From NCBI GenBank assembly GCA_014859445.1, contig JACUUC010000004.1:1-64000 (forward strand): a stretch of DNA of 64,000 bases, in the 5' to 3' direction. This DNA is from Bacterioplanes sp. (lineage in GTDB: Bacteria > Pseudomonadota > Gammaproteobacteria > Pseudomonadales > Oceanobacteraceae). The notes beneath the pieces are model-generated. The model saw only the letters and a list, made by a program, of their open reading frames with translations. It was not told the DNA's origin and searched no databases. Shown here piece by piece: positions 34,539-43,826 of the stretch (its first letter is position 1; the number at the start of each line of letters is the position of its first letter). The position numbers and the translations under genes are program-made.

Positions 34539-34571
34539 ATCACGATGAAGACAAATCATCATCATCGTGAT
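34539..34571. repeat. Ten-base dyad between the LysR gene and glyA
   Basis: ATCACGATGA (34539-34548) and TCATCGTGAT (34562-34571) are perfect complements with a 13-base loop, about 85 bases before the glyA start. There is no T-run, so it looks more like an operator or an RNA hairpin than a terminator. Confidence 0.4.
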
Positions 34572-34654
34572 CGCTTCTCAAGTGCCAGATCGCCCGCTTT
34601 GGGGTAGAATAGCGTTTCTTACTCTTTTTCCTGTAATGACATGAGGAACCCCTG

Positions 34655-35917
34655 ATGTTTAGCCGTGATATGAACATAGCGGATTTTGATCCAGAATTAT
34701 GGTCGGCCATGAAGTCCGAAGATGCGCGTCAAGAGCATCACATCGAGCTGATCGCTTCTGAAAACTACACCAGTCCTCGTGTGATGGAAGCACAAGGTTC
34801 GCAACTCACCAACAAGTACGCCGAAGGTTATCCGGGCAAGCGTTACTACGGTGGCTGTGAACACGTCGATGTGATTGAGCAACTGGCCATTGACCGCGCC
34901 AAAGCCTTATTTGGTGCTGAGTACGCCAACGTCCAGCCACATTCGGGATCACAGGCGAACGGTGCCGTGTTCATGGCATTGTGTCAGCCAGGCGACACCA
35001 TTTTAGGCATGAGTTTGGCGCACGGCGGCCACTTAACTCACGGTGCGGCAGTGTCGTTCTCGGGTCGTATTTACAACGCCATTCAATATGGTCTGAACCC
35101 AGAAACCGGTGAAATTGATTACGCTGAAGTCGAGCGCTTAGCCATCGAACATAAGCCAAAAATGATCATTGCGGGCTTCTCTGCCTACTCGCGCGTGGTG
35201 GATTGGCAGCGTTTCCGTGACATCGCGGATCAAGTGGGTGCTTACCTGTTTGTCGATATGGCTCACATTGCGGGCTTAGTCGCAGCGGGTGTTTACCCAA
35301 GCCCAGTCGGTATCGCCGACGTTGTGACCACCACCACTCACAAAACCTTGCGCGGTCCTCGTGGCGGTCTGATTTTGGCCAACAACGACGAAGAATTGAA
35401 CAAGCGCTTAAACTTTGCCGTATTCCCTGAATCGCAAGGTGGCCCATTAATGCATGTTATTGCGGCCAAAGCCGTTTGCTTCAAAGAAGCCATGTCGGAT
35501 GAGTACAAAGCCTATCAAGCGCAGGTAGTGAAAAACGCCCAAACCATGGCGAACACCTTTATCGCTCGTGGCATTAATGTGGTATCTGGCGGTACTGACG
35601 ATCATTTGTTTTTAGTCGACTTGATTGGCAAAGAATACACCGGTAAAGATGCGGACGCCGCACTCGGTCGCGCCAACATCACGGTGAACAAAAACTCAGT
35701 GCCTAACGATCCACGCTCACCGTTTGTCACCTCGGGTTTGCGTATCGGCAGCCCTGCCATCACCAGCCGTGGTTTCAAAGAAGCACAGTGCGAGCAATTG
35801 GCCAACTGGATTTGTGATGTGCTGGAAGGTTTGGAAAACGGCAATGCCGATGCGGTAGAAGCCGATGTCAAAGCCAAAGTGGTGGCTTTGTGTGAACAAT
35901 TCCCTGTTTACAAATAA
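34655..35917 (+). CDS. glyA: Serine hydroxymethyltransferase
   Basis: GlyA interconverts serine and glycine with tetrahydrofolate and is the main source of one-carbon units. The 420-residue length is normal. It shows the [11 protein letters not shown]-terminal motif, the [11 protein letters not shown] segment and the PLP lysine in [14 protein letters not shown]. The ATG at 34655 follows GAGGA at 8 bases. A strong terminator follows. Confidence 0.98.
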   Translation: MFSRDMNIADFDPELWSAMKSEDARQEHHIELIASENYTSPRVMEAQGSQLTNKYAEGYPGKRYYGGCEHVDVIEQLAIDRAKALFGAEYANVQPHSGSQANGAVFMALCQPGDTILGMSLAHGGHLTHGAAVSFSGRIYNAIQYGLNPETGEIDYAEVERLAIEHKPKMIIAGFSAYSRVVDWQRFRDIADQVGAYLFVDMAHIAGLVAAGVYPSPVGIADVVTTTTHKTLRGPRGGLILANNDEELNKRLNFAVFPESQGGPLMHVIAAKAVCFKEAMSDEYKAYQAQVVKNAQTMANTFIARGINVVSGGTDDHLFLVDLIGKEYTGKDADAALGRANITVNKNSVPNDPRSPFVTSGLRIGSPAITSRGFKEAQCEQLANWICDVLEGLENGNADAVEADVKAKVVALCEQFPVYK

Positions 35918-35935
35918 TTAGTCACTGCGTCATCA

Positions 35936-35968
35936 AAGCCGCCCAGTATTCACTCGGCGGCTTTTTTT
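35936..35968 (+). terminator. Rho-independent terminator of glyA
   Basis: AAGCCGCC (35936-35943) pairs with GGCGGCTT (35956-35963), followed by a run of T. Confidence 0.88.
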
Positions 35969-36432
35969 ATGGCGTCATTCCGCCCTAACGTCCATTCAAT
36001 TCATCGTGTTCAACCAATCCTGTGGACGGTTATGGACCCCAACCAACACCATCAGAGCATGGTTTTTATGCCATAAGCACCGTAATTTATGCCACCATGA
36101 CCGATTCGAACCCGTCAAACACCCTAAAAAACGGTTCTATTCGGCCTAGAATCACCGCCTCTAACACCATGAGAAACACCCCAAAACCCACAGAAATGCT
36201 CCTGACTGGTCATTAACGGCATATTTGTCGACACTTTTGACAGTATTTCACCGAATCGAACGGCCATTCATACCCCAAACAACCCCGTGTCCTAGGGCGA
36301 GTGCCCGACCGACTGGCCTAGGCACACAGCTTGGCGGTAAAAAAACTGTCCGATTCGTACCTTAAGCGCACACCGACACGGTGTTAAGGTGTATCCCATA
36401 ACAACAAAACACATGAGTGACAGAGGTACGTT
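35969..36432. other. Long intergenic region with four copies of a CCGAWTCGAAC-like motif
   Basis: No convincing gene was found here; a 64-codon open frame from 36022 lacks a ribosome site and has biased, repetitive content. Four related motifs are visible: 36100-36111 ACCGATTCGAAC, 36132-36146 (inverted, CGGTTCTATTCGGCC), 36250-36263 ACCGAATCGAACGG and 36349-36360 TCCGATTCGTAC. Near the gene start a 6-3-6 dyad ACACCG-ACA-CGGTGT lies at 36370-36384. The region looks like an extended regulatory region for the hydrolase gene at 36433. Confidence 0.5.
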
Positions 36433-37323
36433 ATGACAAATGCCACAGACACCAAAAAAGCCCCTCGTTTAACCGCTGGTGCTCGCGTCGGTATCCCACC
36501 GCGCCGTATGGATTTTGAATTTTCAGAAGAAACCCCTCGCTACTGGTATGCCAATAGTCCGTTTCTGTCGACGTTCTGGACAACCCTATCCAGCTTGTTC
36601 CCAGAAGGTGAAACCTTCTTTGTGGATTCGGTGAAAAACTATCGTCATCGCATTACCGACGAAACGTTAAAAGCACAAATCACGGGTTTTATTGGCCAAG
36701 AAGCCATGCACAGTAAAGAACATGCTGCGTTTAACAACTTGGCTGAAAAGCACGGCTTTCCCGCTGAAAAATTAGACAAGGAACTGGGTGTGCTATTACG
36801 CTTTGCCCGTAAAGTACTGCCTAAAAAAGTTCAACTGGCCACCACCGTGGCACTCGAACACTACACGGCGATTTTGGCGGAACAATTGTTGCGTGACAAA
36901 AGCCACCAAGAAAACATTACCGATCCAGAAGCTCTCAAACTGTGGATGTGGCATGCACTCGAAGAAAACGAACACAAAGTGGTTGCTTACGATGTGTACA
37001 ACGCCATTGGTGGTGGGTATTTCACCCGTGTTTTGACCATGCTGGTCGTGACTTTCTTCTTCTTTGCCGTGGTCGGTACTGGCCATGCACGATTGCTGTG
37101 GGCAGACCGTAAGTTGTTCGACATCAAAGGGAATTTGAAAGGGTTGTGGTACTTGTGGAGTCCGAAGGGTCTGTTCCCACAATTATTCTTCAAGTACATC
37201 GACTTTTTCCGTCCTGGCTTCCATCCGAATGACCACGACACGGTGCAATTACTGGATGATTGGCGTCATCGCATGCTGGACGAAGGCGGCATGCTGGCCA
37301 GCCAGATTAAAAACCCGATTTAA
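36433..37323 (+). CDS. Metal-dependent hydrolase (COG3687/PF10118)
   Basis: This 296-residue protein of the PF10118 family carries conserved carboxylate/histidine motifs, FIGQEAMHSKEHAAFN, ALEHYTAILAE and MWHALEENEHKVVAYDVY. These form a ferritin-like helical di-metal site. A hydrophobic helix FFFFAVVGTGHARLL lies at about residues 205-222. The substrate is unknown; members are often near fatty-acid or hydrocarbon genes. ATG 36433 follows GAGG. Its unusually long upstream region carries repeated motifs, and a strong terminator follows. Confidence 0.88.
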   Translation: MTNATDTKKAPRLTAGARVGIPPRRMDFEFSEETPRYWYANSPFLSTFWTTLSSLFPEGETFFVDSVKNYRHRITDETLKAQITGFIGQEAMHSKEHAAFNNLAEKHGFPAEKLDKELGVLLRFARKVLPKKVQLATTVALEHYTAILAEQLLRDKSHQENITDPEALKLWMWHALEENEHKVVAYDVYNAIGGGYFTRVLTMLVVTFFFFAVVGTGHARLLWADRKLFDIKGNLKGLWYLWSPKGLFPQLFFKYIDFFRPGFHPNDHDTVQLLDDWRHRMLDEGGMLASQIKNPI

Positions 37324-37350
37324 GTCTACTCCACCACGTCTGACCTTTTT

Positions 37351-37372
37351 GGCCGCTGATGCGGCCTTTTTT
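37351..37372 (+). terminator. Rho-independent terminator of the hydrolase gene
   Basis: GGCCGC-TGAT-GCGGCC with a T6 tail is a compact, strong hairpin 27 bases after the stop. Confidence 0.88.
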
Positions 37373-37466
37373 ATGCACTAAGCCTTTGCGCAACGTGCGT
37401 CAGAGTGGCGAGTATTTAACCATTCAGGTACAATCCGCCAACTCTGACGACAGAACGCTCTTTATC

Positions 37467-37943
37467 ATGTATTGCCCATTTTGCAGCCATCACGAAACCA
37501 AAGTTATCGACTCACGCCTTGTGGCCGATGGCGAGCAAATTCGACGTCGACGCGAATGTGGGCAATGCGGTGAGCGCTTCACCACCTTTGAAACCGCCGA
37601 ATTGGTCATGCCGCGCATCGTCAAACAAGACGGTACTCGTGAACCCTTTAATGAAGACAAATTGCGTTCCGGCATTCTTCGTGCTTTAGAAAAACGTCCC
37701 GTATCGGTGGAAGACATCGAAGCCGCCCTTGCACGCATTAAACACCACTTACGTACCGCCAGTGAACGCGAGATCAACAGCCGACAGCTGGGTGAACGCG
37801 TCATGGAAGAGTTACGTCAACTGGATCAAGTCGCATACGTTCGCTTTGCTTCGGTGTATCGCAGCTTCCAAGATTTGGATGAATTTCGCGCTGAAATCGA
37901 ACGCATATCCACGCCCCGTTCCGATACTGACAATAACGCATGA
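37467..37943 (+). CDS. nrdR: Transcriptional repressor NrdR
   Basis: NrdR represses ribonucleotide reductase genes in response to ATP/dATP. The 158-residue protein has the N-terminal zinc ribbon CPFC...CGQCGERF (residues 3-34) followed by an ATP-cone domain (about 46-136) with [16 protein letters not shown]. Earlier in-frame codons would add residues before the zinc ribbon and are not used. It overlaps ribD by ATGA, the usual nrdR-ribD junction. Confidence 0.97.
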   Translation: MYCPFCSHHETKVIDSRLVADGEQIRRRRECGQCGERFTTFETAELVMPRIVKQDGTREPFNEDKLRSGILRALEKRPVSVEDIEAALARIKHHLRTASEREINSRQLGERVMEELRQLDQVAYVRFASVYRSFQDLDEFRAEIERISTPRSDTDNNA

Positions 37944-39073
37944 ATCATCAAGGCTATATGGCGAGAGCCTTACAATTAGCAGCGTTAGGTCGCTATTCCA
38001 CCAGTCCCAACCCTCGTGTTGGCTGCGTCTTGGTACGTGATGGGGTCATCGTCGGTGAAGGCTTTCATGAACGCGCTGGCGAAGGTCATGCCGAAGTCAA
38101 TGCGCTACGGCAAGCCGGTGAGCAAGCCCGTGGCGCAACGGCTTACGTAACGCTTGAACCGTGCAGTCATTTTGGTCGCACACCACCCTGCAGCCAAGCC
38201 TTGATCAACGCCGGTGTCACAACCGTGGTGGGCGCATTGCGCGACCCAAACCCCATGGTCTCTGGTCGTGGTTACCAGCAACTGCGTGATGCCGGTATCA
38301 ACGTCATTGAATCGTGTTTGGCCAGCGACGCGTATGAACTCAATCGCGGATTCATGCAACGCATGACGTTAGGACGACCTTGGGTACAATTAAAGATCGC
38401 CCAAAGCTTAGATGGTCGTACCGCCATGTCCAGCGGTGAAAGCCAATGGATTACCGGCCCGCACGCTCGCCGCGACGTACAACGTCTTCGTGCCGCCAGC
38501 TGTGCCATCATAACGGGTGCCGACTCCGTATTAATCGATGATCCAGCCATGACGGTTCGCCCTGAACAGGCGGGCTTTAACGAGCAGACTCTGTGGCGAC
38601 AACCATTACGGGTGATCGTTGATGGGCAACAGCGCGTTCTTGCACACGCGAAAATAGTGCAACAAACGGGTGATATACTGATTGCCCATTGTCTTGCCGC
38701 TCAACCTTTGGAGCGCGCAGAGGTCTTGGGTCATCTGGACTATTGGCAAAGCCCAGCATCGTCAACAGAGCACGCTGCGACCATCACTCCTCGTGTGGAT
38801 TTAAGCGCATTACTGCGTGAATTAGGTCATCGCCAATGCAATCACGTGTTGATTGAGAGCGGAGCCAATTTGGCCGGCGCGTTTATCGAACGGTCGCTAG
38901 TGGATGAAATTATTGTGTATTGTGCCCCGACATTATTGGGCAGCACAGCACGACCCATGTTGAATTTGCCACTCACTCAAATGGCCGAACAACAACGCTG
39001 GCAGTGGCATGATGTGCGCCAAGTCGGCAACGATATGCGTTTCACCTTACGTCGTCCAACAACTGAAAGCTAA
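37940..39073 (+). CDS. ribD: Bifunctional diaminohydroxyphosphoribosylaminopyrimidine deaminase/reductase RibD
   Basis: RibD catalyses the second and third steps of riboflavin synthesis. The 377 residues comprise a deaminase domain (1-145) with zinc motifs HAEVNAL and [11 protein letters not shown], and a reductase domain (about 147-375) with [13 protein letters not shown] and [14 protein letters not shown]. It follows nrdR with an overlap and is 10 bases before ribE. Confidence 0.97.
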   Translation: MNHQGYMARALQLAALGRYSTSPNPRVGCVLVRDGVIVGEGFHERAGEGHAEVNALRQAGEQARGATAYVTLEPCSHFGRTPPCSQALINAGVTTVVGALRDPNPMVSGRGYQQLRDAGINVIESCLASDAYELNRGFMQRMTLGRPWVQLKIAQSLDGRTAMSSGESQWITGPHARRDVQRLRAASCAIITGADSVLIDDPAMTVRPEQAGFNEQTLWRQPLRVIVDGQQRVLAHAKIVQQTGDILIAHCLAAQPLERAEVLGHLDYWQSPASSTEHAATITPRVDLSALLRELGHRQCNHVLIESGANLAGAFIERSLVDEIIVYCAPTLLGSTARPMLNLPLTQMAEQQRWQWHDVRQVGNDMRFTLRRPTTES

Positions 39074-39083
39074 GAGAGTTATC

Positions 39084-39740
39084 ATGTTTACCGGAATCAT
39101 TGAAGCCGTTGGCCATATCGCTAACATCCAAGCCAAGCAAGGTGATTTGCAATTGCGTATTCACACCGCCACGCTGGACATGAGCGATGTTAAATTAGGC
39201 GATAGCATTGCCACCAATGGCGTTTGCTTAACCGTGATCCGTGTGCACGAAAACGGCTTCAGTGCCGACGTATCGCGAGAGTCTCTGGCACACACTCAGA
39301 TCGGTTCATGGCAGACAGGTCATGCGGTTAATTTAGAGAAAGCCCTGCTCCCCACCAGCCGCATGGGTGGCCATATCGTCAGCGGTCACGTTGATGGCGT
39401 TGGTCAGATTCGTCAGCGCCAGTTGGATGCGCGCTCTTTGCGGTTGTCGGTCAGTGCGCCAGAATCATTACGCAAATACATTGCGGCCAAAGGTTCCATC
39501 ACGGTCGACGGGGTCAGCTTAACGGCCAATGCCTTAACCGATGACGGTTTTGAATTGAACCTTGTGCCACACACGGCGGAACAAACGACACTATTGCACG
39601 CGCAAGTTGGCCAGCAAGTCCATTTAGAAGTTGATATGATAGCACGCTACTTAGAGCAGTTATTGCGCGGAGACAGCCACCAACCTCGCACTAACCGCAT
39701 CAGTCAGGCCTTTTTGGCCCAAAACGGTTTTTGGAAGTAA
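39084..39740 (+). CDS. ribE: Riboflavin synthase alpha chain
   Basis: This enzyme dismutates two dimethyl-ribityllumazines to riboflavin. The 218-residue length is normal, with two homologous barrel repeats starting [12 protein letters not shown] and [16 protein letters not shown]. The first has the catalytic-loop motif NGVCLTV and the second DGVSLT. ATG 39084 opens the canonical MFTGI start; a longer frame from upstream overlaps ribD. Confidence 0.97.
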   Translation: MFTGIIEAVGHIANIQAKQGDLQLRIHTATLDMSDVKLGDSIATNGVCLTVIRVHENGFSADVSRESLAHTQIGSWQTGHAVNLEKALLPTSRMGGHIVSGHVDGVGQIRQRQLDARSLRLSVSAPESLRKYIAAKGSITVDGVSLTANALTDDGFELNLVPHTAEQTTLLHAQVGQQVHLEVDMIARYLEQLLRGDSHQPRTNRISQAFLAQNGFWK

Positions 39741-39745
39741 GTGAT

Positions 39746-40861
39746 ATGCCACTGAACAAGATCGAAGACATTATTGAAGATATCCGCAATGGCAAAATGG
39801 TCATTTTGATGGATGACGAAGATCGCGAAAACGAAGGCGACATCATCGTTGCCGCCGAAAAAGTGACACCCGCCATTATTAATTTTATGGCCACCGAGGC
39901 CCGTGGACTGATTTGTCTCACATTGACTGGCGAACGCTGTGACTTTTTAGGCTTGCCGTCTATGGTAGCAGGCAATGGCGCTAAGTTTTCAACGCCCTTT
40001 ACCGTCTCGATCGAAGCGGCCGAAGGCGTGACAACCGGTATTTCTGCGGCCGATCGCGCGCACACGATTCAAGTTGCCGTGAATCCATTAAGCAAACCAC
40101 ACGACATTGTGCAACCGGGTCATATCTTCCCGTTGCGTGCACGTCCTGGCGGCGTATTAAGCCGCGCAGGTCACACCGAAGCCGGTTGCGACTTAGCGCG
40201 TCTAGCGGGTCTTGCTCCCTCTTCGGCCATTGTTGAAATCATGAACGCCGATGGCACCATGGCACGTCGTCCCGATCTCGAAGTGTTTGCCGCCAAGCAC
40301 GATATCAAAATTGGCACCATCGCTGATTTGATTCATTACCGCATTGCCAATGAAAAAACCGTTGAGCTGGTAAATCAAAGCCCAGTCCATACGGAGTTCG
40401 GTGAGTTTACCCTGCACACCTTCCGCGACAACATCAATCATGATCTACACTTTGCGTTAACGTGCGGTGACATTCAGGCGCAAGAGCCAACGTTGGTGCG
40501 TGTGCAAAATACCCAAGTGTTGCGCGATGTGTTAGGCATTCGTCAAGCAAGCTCCGAGAGCTGGTCATCCACTCAAGCACTGGCATGCATTGCCGCCGAA
40601 GGCACTGGCGCATTGGTGTTGTTATCCGCCGGACAAAGTGAAGATGCACAATACAGTGTCGATCAATTACTCGGCACCGCACAACCGCAACGCAGCCCCA
40701 ATACGGACAGCAGTGGCGCTTTTTTAACCATTGGCACGGGTTCGCAAATTTTACGAGAACTGGGCATTCAAAAAATGCGCTTGCTCAGCTCTGAAACCAA
40801 ATACAGCGGCATTTCTGGCTTTGATCTAGAAATCGTTGAATACCTCCCTTTTAGTGAATAA
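39746..40861 (+). CDS. ribB: 3,4-dihydroxy-2-butanone 4-phosphate synthase with inactive GCHII-like domain (RibBX)
   Basis: The 371-residue protein has an intact RibB domain (about 1-200) with [27 protein letters not shown] and the acidic metal ligands. The C-terminal GTP-cyclohydrolase-II-like domain (about 210-370) lacks the zinc cysteines. Where RibA has SECLTGDxFxSxRCDCG this protein has [16 protein letters not shown], and the HRQEGR loop reads LSAGQS. This is the RibBX type of gammaproteobacteria, with only RibB activity expected. ATG 39746 starts MPLNKIEDI; a TTG 15 bases upstream is in frame. Confidence 0.93.
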   Translation: MPLNKIEDIIEDIRNGKMVILMDDEDRENEGDIIVAAEKVTPAIINFMATEARGLICLTLTGERCDFLGLPSMVAGNGAKFSTPFTVSIEAAEGVTTGISAADRAHTIQVAVNPLSKPHDIVQPGHIFPLRARPGGVLSRAGHTEAGCDLARLAGLAPSSAIVEIMNADGTMARRPDLEVFAAKHDIKIGTIADLIHYRIANEKTVELVNQSPVHTEFGEFTLHTFRDNINHDLHFALTCGDIQAQEPTLVRVQNTQVLRDVLGIRQASSESWSSTQALACIAAEGTGALVLLSAGQSEDAQYSVDQLLGTAQPQRSPNTDSSGAFLTIGTGSQILRELGIQKMRLLSSETKYSGISGFDLEIVEYLPFSE

Positions 40862-40879
40862 ACGTTACGGAATTTGGCT

Positions 40880-41356
40880 ATGAAACACATCCAAACCATC
40901 GAAGGAAACCTTACCCCCAATGACGGTCGTTACGCCATTGTGGTTGGCCGCTGGAACGCTTTTGTGGTCGAAAGCTTACTTGAAGGCGCAGTAGACTCAT
41001 TGATGCGTCATGGCGTCAGTGAAGAACAAATCACCATCATTCGCGCTCCTGGTGCCTTCGAAATTCCACTGGTTGTGCAAAAAGCCGCCGACATGAATCG
41101 CTTCGATGCCATCATTGCGCTGGGTGCGGTTATTCGTGGTGGCACACCACACTTTGAATACGTGGCAGGCGAGTGCACCAAAGGCTTAGCACAGGTGTCC
41201 ATGCAGTATGGCATCCCCGTTTCTTTTGGTGTGTTAACCGTCGATAGCATTGAACAAGCCATTGAACGTGCCGGCACCAAAGCAGGCAACAAGGGTGAAG
41301 AAGCGGCCATGTCGGCGTTTGAAATGGTGGCTCTGTTAAAAGCCATGGAGGCGTAA
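40880..41356 (+). CDS. ribH: 6,7-dimethyl-8-ribityllumazine synthase
   Basis: RibH condenses the RibB and RibD products to lumazine. The 158-residue protein shows [30 protein letters not shown] and [16 protein letters not shown], with the catalytic His in the last. ATG 40880 is used; a TTG six bases earlier is in frame but lacks support. The nusB start follows after 5 bases. Confidence 0.97.
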   Translation: MKHIQTIEGNLTPNDGRYAIVVGRWNAFVVESLLEGAVDSLMRHGVSEEQITIIRAPGAFEIPLVVQKAADMNRFDAIIALGAVIRGGTPHFEYVAGECTKGLAQVSMQYGIPVSFGVLTVDSIEQAIERAGTKAGNKGEEAAMSAFEMVALLKAMEA

Positions 41357-41361
41357 GCGCC

Positions 41362-41829
41362 ATGTCTCGCATTTCCGGCAATCAAAAAGCCAGCCCTGCA
41401 GCACGTCGTAAAGCGCGACACTTTGCTGTGCAAGCCATCTATCAATGGCAACTGGCCGGAGCCAATCTTGCACAAATCGAAGCCGAGTTTCGTACCGACA
41501 ACGACATGAGCAAAGTGGACTTGGAATACTTCCACGACATTTTACATGGCGTACCACGTGAAAAAGCGCAACTGGATGCCAAAATTGAGCCCTTTCTTGA
41601 CCGTCGTCTGGATGAAATGACGCCAGTTGAACTGGCCATTTTGCGCTTAGGTGCTTACGAAATGGTGCATCGCATTGATGTGCCTTATAAGGTGGTGATC
41701 AACGAAGCCGTTGAATTAACCAAAATATTCGGTGCCACCGATGGCCATAAGTTCGTGAACGGCGTACTCGATCGCTTAGCTCAACGCGATCGTATGGTCG
41801 AAATTCGCGGCCCGAAAGCCTCGCAGTAA
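41362..41829 (+). CDS. nusB: Transcription antitermination factor NusB
   Basis: NusB, with NusE, binds boxA in rRNA leaders for antitermination. The 155-residue helical protein has [18 protein letters not shown] near the start and the core motif [24 protein letters not shown], then [29 protein letters not shown]. Its stop overlaps the thiL ATG by one base. Confidence 0.97.
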   Translation: MSRISGNQKASPAARRKARHFAVQAIYQWQLAGANLAQIEAEFRTDNDMSKVDLEYFHDILHGVPREKAQLDAKIEPFLDRRLDEMTPVELAILRLGAYEMVHRIDVPYKVVINEAVELTKIFGATDGHKFVNGVLDRLAQRDRMVEIRGPKASQ

Positions 41830-42809
41830 TGAGCATGAGCGGCACTCAACTCAACGAGTTTGAATTGATTCGCCGTTGCTTCGCCTCGGGTTTTCCAACC
41901 CGAGACGATGTGGTGCTGGGTGTGGGAGATGATGCGTCCATCATCGCTCCACCACCAAACCGCCATTTAGTACAAAGCATCGACACGCAAGTGGCCGATG
42001 TGCATTTTCCTCGACACGCACCCGCCCACCTCATTGCCCAACGCGCGTTCCGCTGCGCCCTGTCCGACTTAGCCGCCATGGGAGCAGAGCCACAAGGGTT
42101 TCACTTGGCACTGACCTTGCCTCAAGCCAATGAAACGTGGTTGCTCGATTTTAGCGAAGGACTCAAACAAGCGGCCGCTACCTACGCCGTGCCGCTGTTA
42201 GGGGGCGACACCACGCGCGGTAACGACCTTGTGATCAGCATTGCCGTGCAAGGCTGGGTTCCCCATCCAGCCAGACTGCTACGCAGCCAAGCTCAGACAG
42301 GAGATGATGTGTGGCTATCCGGCGACATTGGCCATGCCGCATTAGCACTGGCCGAGGTGTTGCAACAGCCAGAGCGCATTCAGGTGCCATTGAGTCGTGG
42401 AGCACGTGCTTATTATTTGCCCGACATTCACATCGAGTTAGGCCAAGCATTGCTGGGCGTCGCTCATGCCGCACTGGATGTCTCAGACGGTTTAATACAA
42501 GACGCACAGCACATTGCCTCGTGCTCGAACCTAGATCTGCATCTGCATCTTGATCAAATCCACACGGCCGTTGCCGCACACGACCGTCGTTGGGAGCAGT
42601 GCTTAACCGGTGGTGATGATTATCAATTGTTATTTACCGCACCAGCCACTCTCAGAAGCCAACTCACATCCATGCAACAGCGCTTTCCGAATATGCATCG
42701 TATTGGTCATGTGCAAGCCTGTGCTAGAACAGCCTCTCCAGCCGTGCTACTGTGGCACAATAAACAACCCTATCATTTATCGTCATTGCACGGCTTTCAG
42801 CATTTTTAG
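41829..42809 (+). CDS. thiL: Thiamine-monophosphate kinase
   Basis: ThiL phosphorylates thiamine monophosphate to the diphosphate cofactor. The 326-residue PurM-fold protein has NEFELIRRCFA, VGDDASI, SIDTQVADVHF, DLAAMGAEP and LTGGDDYQLLFT motifs in the expected order. The usual downstream pgpA is absent; a SIMPL-domain gene follows instead, so the rib/nus operon ends here. Confidence 0.96.
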   Translation: MSMSGTQLNEFELIRRCFASGFPTRDDVVLGVGDDASIIAPPPNRHLVQSIDTQVADVHFPRHAPAHLIAQRAFRCALSDLAAMGAEPQGFHLALTLPQANETWLLDFSEGLKQAAATYAVPLLGGDTTRGNDLVISIAVQGWVPHPARLLRSQAQTGDDVWLSGDIGHAALALAEVLQQPERIQVPLSRGARAYYLPDIHIELGQALLGVAHAALDVSDGLIQDAQHIASCSNLDLHLHLDQIHTAVAAHDRRWEQCLTGGDDYQLLFTAPATLRSQLTSMQQRFPNMHRIGHVQACARTASPAVLLWHNKQPYHLSSLHGFQHF

Positions 42810-42851
42810 TGCTCGACTGTAGCGGACGAAAGCAATCTGAACGAGGTGAAT

Positions 42852-43544
42852 ATGCGTCGCTTGCCATTCCTGATTCTTATCTTTCTCAGCGTATTCGCCC
42901 ATAGCGCGCTGGCTCAACGAGTCGTTGAAGTACAAGGGCAAGGCACGGTTGAAGCATTACCCGACTACGTCGAATTAACACTGCTGATTAGCAATGTGCA
43001 ACCCGAACGCGAACAGGCAAAAAATCTCGTGGATCACAGCATGCAACAACTGTTGGCGCTGACTGAACAGTTTGCTATTGCCAAGGAAGACATCGACGCC
43101 GCGCAGATTCGCAGCCAGCCCCATTACCAATGGCAACAAGGTGAGCGTATTCATCGTGGCGAACAGGTAGCACGCGACATCAGGCTGACATTACGTACGT
43201 TGGCGGATTTCACGGCATTCAGTCATGCCCTTATTCTGATTCCAGACCTGCAATTGCAGCGCACCGAATTGCGTTTTAATGACCCCGATGCACTGTATCA
43301 AAATGCACTGGCATTGGCAGCGCGGCAGGCACAGCAGAAAGCAGAGCGCCTAGCCAGCACGTTGAACAATCGTTTGGGTCATGTGTTGTCAATAACCGAA
43401 CAAGGGGGGCAACATTATGGTTTACGAGAAGCGCGTGTCATGAGCATGGCCGACAGTCCAAATGCCGCACCGGCTCCGATGCTGATTCAAGCGCAAGCGA
43501 TTGAGGCCAGCGTGAGCATTCGTTATCAGTTGCGTCAGCCGTAA
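42852..43544 (+). CDS. SIMPL-domain (DUF541) periplasmic protein
   Basis: This protein of about 230 residues has a signal peptide (MRRLPFLILIFLSVFAHSALA). A SIMPL domain follows, with RVVEVQGQGTVEALPDYVELTL, the YQNALALAARQAQQKAERLAS helix and a C-terminal EASVSIRYQLRQP. The family is linked to oxidative-stress tolerance in E. coli (YggE); the mechanism is unknown. ATG 42852 follows an AGGTG site; the GTG at 42846 would overlap that site. It starts 42 bases after thiL. Confidence 0.87.
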   Translation: MRRLPFLILIFLSVFAHSALAQRVVEVQGQGTVEALPDYVELTLLISNVQPEREQAKNLVDHSMQQLLALTEQFAIAKEDIDAAQIRSQPHYQWQQGERIHRGEQVARDIRLTLRTLADFTAFSHALILIPDLQLQRTELRFNDPDALYQNALALAARQAQQKAERLASTLNNRLGHVLSITEQGGQHYGLREARVMSMADSPNAAPAPMLIQAQAIEASVSIRYQLRQP

Positions 43545-43586
43545 AATCAGCGCATTCAATATGAACCTTGACCACGAGTTTTTCTC

Positions 43587-43826
43587 ATGACTACGAAGCC
43601 TGATAGCGCACAGCCAACAATCGAACTGGGGCGCTATCGTCACTATAAAGGCAATGAATATGAGGTACTGGGCCTGGTTCGACATAGCGAAACCGAAGAG
43701 TGGCTGGTGCTTTATCGGTTGGCCTATGGTGATTATTCCAGTTGGGTGAGGCCGTATGCGATGTTTACCGATCACGTAAGTTACCAAGGCCAAACGCAAC
43801 CGCGCTTCGCCTTGATCAGCGCTTAA
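43587..43826 (+). CDS. DUF1653 protein
   Basis: This 79-residue protein has the DUF1653 fold signature: GRYRHYKGNEYEVLGLVRHSETEEWLVLYR and a WVRPYAMFTDHV turn. It is small and cytosolic, of unknown function. Its stop shares TTAA with the convergent LuxR-type gene, a 4-base overlap. Confidence 0.87.
   Translation: MTTKPDSAQPTIELGRYRHYKGNEYEVLGLVRHSETEEWLVLYRLAYGDYSSWVRPYAMFTDHVSYQGQTQPRFALISA

Noticed and set aside
36100..36113. GGTTCGAATC on the minus strand, resembling a tRNA T-loop
   Set aside because: The flanking bases do not form a T-stem or acceptor stem, and related motifs recur nearby without tRNA structure.
36022..36216. 64-codon frame in the glyA downstream region
   Set aside because: No ribosome site, no recognisable domain, and it overlaps the repeated motifs.
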